The position numbers and the translations under genes were made by a program. Below the pieces are notes generated by a model, which saw nothing but the letters and a program-made list of their open reading frames with translations, did no database searches and had not been told where the DNA came from. 6,480 nucleotides of DNA from Geobacteraceae bacterium (GTDB lineage Bacteria; Desulfobacterota; Desulfuromonadia; Geobacterales; Geobacteraceae), in NCBI GenBank assembly GCA_012797715.1, contig JAAZOO010000543.1:1-6480 (forward strand), read 5' to 3'. This document shows, in pieces, positions 1 through 4,564 of this stretch; the stretch's first letter is position 1, and each line of letters starts with the position of its first letter.

Positions 1-31
1 GTAGTGAAATGAGCGTAGAGCAGCACAAAGA

Positions 32-69
32 CGGCAATCGGAGAGAACGAAGGATGCCTCCAACTGCCG
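32..69 (+). other. Two-part stem-loop in the leader
   Basis: CGGCA at 32-36 pairs perfectly with TGCCG at 65-69. Inside it, GGAG at 40-43 pairs with CTCC at 58-61. The stems are separated by a symmetric 3x3 internal loop and closed by a 14-nt, purine-rich apical loop (44-57). No T-run follows, so it is not an intrinsic terminator. It lies about 100 nt ahead of the first gene and could be part of a leader RNA or of the end of an upstream transcript. Nine base pairs in total is weak support and chance is a real possibility. Confidence 0.25.
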
Positions 70-143
70 AATCTAGGATGAATAGGCGTGGGATCCGGTG
101 AGGGAGCCACCAGGGGAAGCGGTAAGGAAAAGCTGTCGGGATG

Positions 144-152
144 TGCTATCCT
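144..152 (+). promoter_or_regulatory. Weak extended -10 promoter candidate
   Basis: TG at 144-145, one base, then TATCCT at 147-152 resembles an extended -10 element (TGnTATAAT) with two mismatches. Nothing like TTGACA lies about 17 bp upstream. Transcription from it would begin near position 159 and give a leader only just long enough to contain the Shine-Dalgarno at 160-165. This is a speculative call; the true promoter may lie left of the window. Confidence 0.15.
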
Positions 153-159
153 TGTCTGC

Positions 160-165
160 AGGGGG
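160..165 (+). promoter_or_regulatory. Ribosome binding site of the binding-protein gene
   Basis: AGGGGG, 6 nt ahead of the ATG at 172. It selects that start over the in-frame GTG at 88, which would put 28 hydrophilic residues in front of an otherwise typical lipoprotein signal peptide. Confidence 0.6.
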
Positions 166-171
166 TGGCCC

Positions 172-1209
172 ATGATACGGCACAAAAGATGGCGTTCCCT
201 GATTGTCGCTTCCTTGCCCGTTCTCATTGCATTTTCGGGGTGCACGTCAGCGGACCGTGGCGAGCGGACTGTCGTTGTCTATACATCGGTCGATCAAGTC
301 TATTCCGAGCCCATCTTCAGGGAATTCGAGAGGATATCCGGCATCAGGGTCCTACCCGCCTACGATGTGGAGGCCGCAAAAACCACCGGCCTGGTGAACC
401 GCCTGCTGGCTGAAAAGGATCATCCCCAGGCCGATGTCTTCTGGAACGGGGAATTCGTCCACACGCTGTTCCTGAAAGAGAAAGGCGTTCTGTCCCCTTA
501 TCCCTCTCCTGCCGCCGGAGATATTCCTTCCCCCTATCGGGACCCGGAAGGGTACTGGGCCTGCACTGCAGCACGGGCGCGGGTGCTGCTGGTCAACAGG
601 GAGCTCGTTCCCCCTTCCCGCTATCCATCGTCGCTCTTCACCCTCGTTTCCTCAGGGCTCCCTCCGGACAGGGTGGGAATCGCCTGTCCGGTTTTCGGAA
701 CCTCCGCAACCCATGCTGCGGCACTCTATTCGCTCCTGGGACGGGAACAGGGGAAGAAATTCTATGAATCCCTCTACCGGAAAAAGGTGCGCGTCGTTGA
801 CGGCAACTCCCTGGTGAGGGATATGGTTGCAGACGGACGGTTGCTGGCCGGCATCACGGATACGGACGATGCCTGCGGTGCGAAGCGCAAGGGGGCTCCC
901 GTTGAAATCATTTTTCCGGATCAGGGCCGGACAGGGATCGGTACGCTGGTAATTCCCGGTTCGGTGGCGCTGATTGCCGGGGGAAAGCACCCTGACGAAG
1001 CACGGAAACTGGTGGATTTTCTCCTGAGCAGGGAAGTGGAAGGGAAGCTGGTTGCCTCTGGCTGGAGTCATCTCCCCCTCCGTGGGAAGGTCGGCGGGGG
1101 GGGCTGCGTTGACGGTGCCACGGTCAAGGCCATGGGCGTGGGCCCCCTTGATGCCTACAGGATGCTCGGGCCGGCACGGAAAGACATGGCGGAAATTTTC
1201 ATCCGCTGA
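172..1209 (+). CDS. ABC importer solute-binding lipoprotein (AfuA/FbpA-like)
   Basis: Predicted extracytoplasmic solute-binding protein of 345 residues, the receptor of the importer encoded by the next two genes. The N-terminus is a lipoprotein signal: basic RHKRWR (residues 3-8), a hydrophobic stretch (10-21), then FSGC with Cys24 as the likely lipidated residue; Phe at -3 is acceptable but not ideal. The mature part opens with VVVYTSVDQ (34-42) and continues with a DVEAAKTTGL segment, ADVFW, and a C-terminal FPDQ (248-251)/GTLVIPG/HPDEARKLVDFLLS block, the usual order in the AfuA (COG1840) family, at normal length. Proteins of that family carry ferric iron or other anions such as phosphonates. 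Where FbpA has its iron-binding tyrosine pair, this protein reads DTDDA (230-234), so the ligand is uncertain. The ATG at 172 is preferred because of its Shine-Dalgarno site and the signal peptide. A run of eight G (1096-1103) lies near the 3' end. The gene stops 7 nt before the permease start. Confidence 0.9.
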   Translation: MIRHKRWRSLIVASLPVLIAFSGCTSADRGERTVVVYTSVDQVYSEPIFREFERISGIRVLPAYDVEAAKTTGLVNRLLAEKDHPQADVFWNGEFVHTLFLKEKGVLSPYPSPAAGDIPSPYRDPEGYWACTAARARVLLVNRELVPPSRYPSSLFTLVSSGLPPDRVGIACPVFGTSATHAAALYSLLGREQGKKFYESLYRKKVRVVDGNSLVRDMVADGRLLAGITDTDDACGAKRKGAPVEIIFPDQGRTGIGTLVIPGSVALIAGGKHPDEARKLVDFLLSREVEGKLVASGWSHLPLRGKVGGGGCVDGATVKAMGVGPLDAYRMLGPARKDMAEIFIR

Positions 1210-1216
1210 CATACCT

Positions 1217-2803
1217 ATGCGAGAATCGAATCCCTGTACCCGCAGTGCCGCGATACTTTTCATCCTGGTGGTCTATGCTCCGCTGGGTGCACTGCTGGCA
1301 GACCTGGGCACATCCCTGTCTGCCGGTCACGCCGACTGGCTGGAACTGATGATCCCCTCGGGCAGAAGGATGCTCCTCCTTGCGCGAAGCCTCGGGCTTT
1401 CGCTGGCAGTGGCAGGAAGCGCGGTGATCGTGGGGGTTCCGGCAGCCATCTGTCTCTGGCGCTGGAATACCGGCCTGTCGGCCAGGCTCCGCTGGCTGAT
1501 GCTGTTCCTGGTCGCCATTCCCCCCTATATCCATGCTCTTTCATGGATGTCCGCCGCCCATGCCCTGAACGGCTTGCTGGAGTCCCACGGCATGGCCGGC
1601 ATCCCTTTCCAGGGGTGGGGCGCAAGCTGGTGGGTGCAGCTCATGGCACTGGTTCCCCTGGCAGTAGGGCTATCGCTGGTGGGGCTGGAAACAGTGGAAC
1701 CGGACCTGATTGCCGCCGGCCGGCTCATGGTCGGCGACTTTGCCTGCCTGAAAAGGGTCGTACTGCCCCTGGCCGCGCCCCAGATCCTGGCGGGGGCCGG
1801 ATTTGTCTTCCTGCTGAGTATTACGGACTACAGCGTACCGTCTCTCTTCCAGCTGAACGTCTATTCCCTGGAGATCTTCGCCGAATACAGCGCGACCGGC
1901 GAGCCGGCACGCGCCTTTCTGACGGCCGTTCCCCTGCTTCTGATCACGATGCTGTTCCTTTCCTTCTCCCAGGCCGCGCTGCGGAATGCCGTCCTCAAAC
2001 CCCGGAGCACCGCGCTTTCCTTCCCGACTCCCCCCCGGTGGCCCGCATGGCTGGGATGCTGCGTGCGGGGAAGCGTGCTCCTGATGGCTGCCCAGAGTGG
2101 GGTTCCCCTTGGGGTGCTGGTGGCTGCCGTCGGTTCCTGGAGCGCCATGGCAGGGTCCGTCCTCTCCTCCCGAAGTGAGGTGCTCTTTTCGGTCCTGGTA
2201 GCCGCTGCCGCGGCCGGCGCCTCCCTCCCCTTGGCCTATGCGGCGGCACGGGAGCTGGTGCGGAAGGACGGGCAGGGGCGGTTGTGGTGGTTCCTGGTAA
2301 CGGCTCCGCTTGCGGTTCCGGCACCGCTCGTGGGCATAGGGCTCATCAGCGTCTGGAACAGGCCTTTTCTCGAGGCGCTATACGGGAGCAGTCTCATGAC
2401 CGTCCTGGCATCCCTCGCACGTTTCGCGCCCCTTGCTGCCCTTGCGCTTCTGGCGCAGTTGCGCGGCGCCGACCCGCTCCTGATGGACGCCGCGCGGGTT
2501 TTCCATACCCATACGCTGAAGACATGGCTGCGGATCCGTGTCCCCCTGCTGCTGCCGGGGCTGGCGGCAGCGGCGAGCGTGGTCTTCATCCTGGCGGCGG
2601 GGGAGCTCGGGGCAACCCTCATCGTTGCCCCGCCGGGTCGTGCCACCCTGACCATGAAGATCTATACCTACCTCCACTATGGCGCGTGGGAGGCCGTGGC
2701 CGGGCTCTGTCTCTCTGTGGCAGCGGTCGTGCTGCTGGGAGGCCTGGTCGGCGCTCTGATGGTGGGGAGGTGGCGGCTGCCCCGTGCGAAGCGGTTCAGG
2801 TGA
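1217..2803 (+). CDS. Fused two-domain ABC permease (AfuB/FbpB-like)
   Basis: Inner-membrane channel of the importer, 528 residues, with two permease domains in one chain as in FbpB/AfuB (COG1178). About twelve hydrophobic segments are visible, the first at roughly residues 10-30. Each half contains an EAA-type cytoplasmic loop that would dock on the ATPase: the first at about 166-186 (AAGRLMVGDF...VVLPL) and the second at about 424-446 (DAARVFH...RVPLLLPG). In both loops the glycine usual four residues after the second Ala is replaced (Met in the first, His in the second), while the spacing to the closing proline is kept. The frame is open back to before 1052, but the upstream part overlaps the binding-protein gene and is hydrophilic; the ATG at 1217 gives a short basic N-terminus before the first membrane segment. 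No clear Shine-Dalgarno precedes it, so translation probably depends on ribosomes finishing the gene 7 nt upstream. Substrate unknown. Confidence 0.9.
   Translation: MRESNPCTRSAAILFILVVYAPLGALLADLGTSLSAGHADWLELMIPSGRRMLLLARSLGLSLAVAGSAVIVGVPAAICLWRWNTGLSARLRWLMLFLVAIPPYIHALSWMSAAHALNGLLESHGMAGIPFQGWGASWWVQLMALVPLAVGLSLVGLETVEPDLIAAGRLMVGDFACLKRVVLPLAAPQILAGAGFVFLLSITDYSVPSLFQLNVYSLEIFAEYSATGEPARAFLTAVPLLLITMLFLSFSQAALRNAVLKPRSTALSFPTPPRWPAWLGCCVRGSVLLMAAQSGVPLGVLVAAVGSWSAMAGSVLSSRSEVLFSVLVAAAAAGASLPLAYAAARELVRKDGQGRLWWFLVTAPLAVPAPLVGIGLISVWNRPFLEALYGSSLMTVLASLARFAPLAALALLAQLRGADPLLMDAARVFHTHTLKTWLRIRVPLLLPGLAAAASVVFILAAGELGATLIVAPPGRATLTMKIYTYLHYGAWEAVAGLCLSVAAVVLLGGLVGALMVGRWRLPRAKRFR
2798..2803 (+). 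promoter_or_regulatory. Ribosome binding site of the ABC ATPase gene
   Basis: AGGTGA, matching the anti-Shine-Dalgarno complement, ends 4 nt before the ATG at 2808 and contains the TGA stop of the permease gene. It supports 2808 as the start rather than the in-frame ATG at 2784, and implies coupled translation. Confidence 0.6.
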
Positions 2804-2807
2804 GGCC

Positions 2808-3482
2808 ATGATCCAGGTACGCCACGTCACGAAATTCTACGGAAAAGTCAAGGCCCTCCAGGATGTCTCCCTGCAGGTCACGACCCCTGAACCCGTGGTA
2901 ATCCTGGGTCCCTCCGGGAGCGGCAAGTCCACGCTGCTGCGCCTGATTGCCGGGCTTGAGGTGCCGGATGCCGGCGAGATCCGTATCAACGGCGGACTGG
3001 TAAGCAGACCGGGATGGGTCCTTCCTCCCCACCTTCGGAATATGGGGTTCGTGTTCCAGGCACCGGCGCTCTGGCCCCACATGACCGTGGAGGGGAACAT
3101 CACCTTCGGGATGGATGGAGTGTCACAGGACCGGCTGCGGGGCCGGTTGCGGGAACTGCTGGATGATTTCGACCTGCACGGCCTCGGCAAGCGCTATCCT
3201 GATGAGCTGTCGGGAGGCGAAGCCCGGCGCGTGGCCATTGCGCGCTGCCTGGCGCCGGAACCCCGCTACCTGCTCATGGATGAGCCCCTCACCAACCTGG
3301 ACAGGGAACGGAAGTGGAGAGCTCTTGAACGGATAGCCGTCGCAGTCCGGGAGACGGGGGCATTCCTGGTGTACGTGACCCATGACCCGGAGGAGGCGCG
3401 GAAGTTGTCCCGCCGGGTGATATTCCTGGATTCGGGCCGGATAGTGGAAGCGGCGCCCGGGAAGGAGTCCCCTCTGCCATGA
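2808..3482 (+). CDS. ABC transporter ATP-binding protein (AfuC/FbpC-like, short form)
   Basis: Cytoplasmic ATPase that would power the importer, 224 residues. All core motifs are present in order: an aromatic residue for adenine stacking (Tyr11), Walker A GPSGSGKST (34-42), Q-loop Gln84, signature LSGGE (134-138) followed by ARR, Walker B LLMDEP (155-160) with catalytic Glu159, D-loop NLD (163-165) and switch His192. The signature has Ala at 139 after LSGGE rather than the LSGGQQQR form common in FbpC and MalK. FbpC and MalK proteins are usually near 350 residues because of a C-terminal TOBE/regulatory region. That region is absent here, so substrate-linked regulation through it is not expected. 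The gene starts 4 nt after the permease stop and ends in an ATGA overlap with the propeller gene. The assignment to an importer rests on the neighbouring binding protein and permease; the family is sure, the substrate is not. Confidence 0.95.
   Translation: MIQVRHVTKFYGKVKALQDVSLQVTTPEPVVILGPSGSGKSTLLRLIAGLEVPDAGEIRINGGLVSRPGWVLPPHLRNMGFVFQAPALWPHMTVEGNITFGMDGVSQDRLRGRLRELLDDFDLHGLGKRYPDELSGGEARRVAIARCLAPEPRYLLMDEPLTNLDRERKWRALERIAVAVRETGAFLVYVTHDPEEARKLSRRVIFLDSGRIVEAAPGKESPLP
3462..3467 (+). promoter_or_regulatory. Ribosome binding site of the propeller gene
   Basis: AAGGAG lies inside the end of the ATPase gene, 11 nt before the ATG at 3479 and 14 nt before the adjacent in-frame ATG at 3482. 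The spacing favours 3479, which forms the ATGA overlap with the ATPase stop. Confidence 0.5.
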
Positions 3483-4540
3483 TGACTGAGCTTTCGCCGA
3501 CATCGGGCACACGCAAATCCGGGCTGATTCTCCTGGCATGGGTGTTCTCCCTTGCCGCGGCCCTTGCCTGGCAATTTCGTTCTGAACCGGTGAAGCCCCT
3601 TCCTCCGGGTTGGCGCGTCTGGAAGGGGATAGGTTCGGTCCTGGGTATGGCGGTTACCCCTCAAGGGGTCTATGCAGGAGGTTCCAAGGGATTGTTTCTC
3701 ATTGAGCCCGGTGGGGAGGTGCGGAAGATCTCCGTTCCGGGCATGGACAGCGGCGGCATGGTATACTGTATAGCGGCGGCTCGGGACGGTACGGTGTGGG
3801 TGGGGCATGAAAAGGGCCTGTCCCTGTTGCGCGGGGCCGTGTGGACCACCCTGACCGGTGACGACGGACTCCCCCGGGGAGCGGTGAGGGCCATCGCCCC
3901 GACCCGGGACGGGAACATCTGGATCGGCACCGACAACGGGGCGGCCCGCATGACGCTATCGGGACCGTGGGACCCCTCTTCCATAACCGTCATAACCGAC
4001 CGTAACGGCCTGCTCCACAGCGCTGTATCCGCCCTGCTGGAGGATGGCGAAGGGGGGATGTGGTTCGGCAACTATGTCAGCCACAAGGGCGGCTTGACCC
4101 GGCTGCGGGGAACGAGTGTGCGGCAATGGACGGTGCGTAACGGCCTTCCCCACCCCAATATCACGTCGCTCCTGCGGGATCGTGAGGGGCGGGTGTGGGC
4201 GGGATGCGGGTTCCTGGACCGGGGCGGGGCGGTGGTGTTCGGCCGATCCTCGGGAGACTGGCGGCTGGAACAGGCGATACCCTCGGGCGAGCTGGCCGGC
4301 GCAAAGGTGAGGAGCCTGTTCCAGGACTCGGCGGGCAGGGTCTGGCTGGGTTCCGAGCAGGACGGTATTGCCGTGCGGCTGGGAAACAGGACCCTGCGGG
4401 TCGTTACTACCGCTGACGGCCTCGCGTCCCAGGAAGTCCTGAGCGCCGCGGAGGCCCCGGACCGCTCCCTGTGGCTGGGAACGTCCGAGGGAGTGAACCG
4501 CATCGATGCTGATGCCCTTTCAAGGCTGTTCCCCCGGTGA
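3479..4540 (+). CDS. Exported seven-repeat beta-propeller protein (Reg_prop type)
   Basis: A 353-residue protein that appears to be a single beta-propeller behind an export signal. Residues 12-31 form a basic RK plus hydrophobic segment; it may be a cleaved signal (ALA at 28-30) or an uncleaved anchor, and no lipobox Cys is present. Seven repeats of the W-x-G type follow, at VYAGG (64), VWVGH (106), IWIGT (147), MWFGN (194), VWAGC (239), VWLGS (288) and LWLGT (331), spaced 41-49 residues and mostly followed by Gly-Leu and a hydrophobic pair. Several are preceded by a DGL or NGL turn. This is the pattern of the two-component regulator propeller repeat (Pfam Reg_prop), best known from extracellular sensor domains of hybrid histidine kinases. 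Here no kinase, GGDEF or other output domain is attached. It overlaps the ATPase gene by 4 nt, so it is co-transcribed with the importer. A periplasmic ligand-binding, sensing or scaffolding role is an inference; no enzyme motif is recognised. Confidence 0.85.
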   Translation: MMTELSPTSGTRKSGLILLAWVFSLAAALAWQFRSEPVKPLPPGWRVWKGIGSVLGMAVTPQGVYAGGSKGLFLIEPGGEVRKISVPGMDSGGMVYCIAAARDGTVWVGHEKGLSLLRGAVWTTLTGDDGLPRGAVRAIAPTRDGNIWIGTDNGAARMTLSGPWDPSSITVITDRNGLLHSAVSALLEDGEGGMWFGNYVSHKGGLTRLRGTSVRQWTVRNGLPHPNITSLLRDREGRVWAGCGFLDRGGAVVFGRSSGDWRLEQAIPSGELAGAKVRSLFQDSAGRVWLGSEQDGIAVRLGNRTLRVVTTADGLASQEVLSAAEAPDRSLWLGTSEGVNRIDADALSRLFPR

Positions 4541-4546
4541 CCGGGG
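4532..4546 (+). promoter_or_regulatory. GC hairpin over a stop codon, masking the next ribosome binding site
   Basis: CCCCGG at 4532-4537 is a perfect 6-bp inverted repeat of CCGGGG at 4541-4546, with the TGA stop of the propeller gene (4538-4540) as the three-base loop. The 3' arm contains the first part of GGGGAGG (4543-4549), the best Shine-Dalgarno candidate of the following gene. No T-run follows, so it is not an intrinsic terminator. A ribosome reaching the stop codon would melt the stem and expose the site, which would couple the two genes. The pairing is seen directly; the function is inferred. Confidence 0.45.
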
Positions 4547-4564
4547 AGGCAGGCGGGTGTGCCC

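Larger units (their letters stand above)
1..171. other. Upstream non-coding leader of the operon
   Basis: No gene can be supported here. The only + strand reading of note is a 30-codon ATG frame at 9-101, rich in Arg and without a recognisable motif; it could be chance or the tail of a gene starting left of the window. The stretch contains a two-part stem-loop (32-69), a weak extended -10 candidate (144-152) and the Shine-Dalgarno of the first gene (160-165). No Fur-box-like palindrome, tRNA, recognised riboswitch core or T-run terminator is visible by eye. Confidence 0.6.

Noticed and set aside
9..101. Short 30-codon frame in the leader
   Set aside because: The Arg-rich translation has no motif and it is too short to judge; it could be chance or the tail of a gene left of the window.
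97..114. Possible GGTG/CACC hairpin in the leader as part of a cobalamin or molybdenum-cofactor riboswitch
   Set aside because: Only a 4-bp stem with a bulged extension. The conserved core sequences of those riboswitch classes are not present.
88..171. GTG start at 88 as an N-terminal extension of the binding protein
   Set aside because: It would bury the lipoprotein signal behind 28 hydrophilic residues; the ATG at 172 has a Shine-Dalgarno 6 nt upstream and a standard signal peptide.
1052..1216. Permease start at 1052
   Set aside because: The extra 55 residues overlap the binding-protein gene in another frame and are Arg/Pro/Trp-rich without family resemblance. The ATG at 1217 gives a normal permease N-terminus. 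The open frame is kept only as a slippage observation.
652..1263. Antisense open frame of 203 codons across the binding-protein gene
   Set aside because: It is a shadow of a well-supported AfuA-family gene, with no recognisable motif and no plausible context.
4532..4546. Intrinsic terminator between the propeller and membrane-protein genes
   Set aside because: The hairpin is GC-rich but no T-run follows, and the next gene begins within 24 nt of the stop, so read-through as one operon is more likely.
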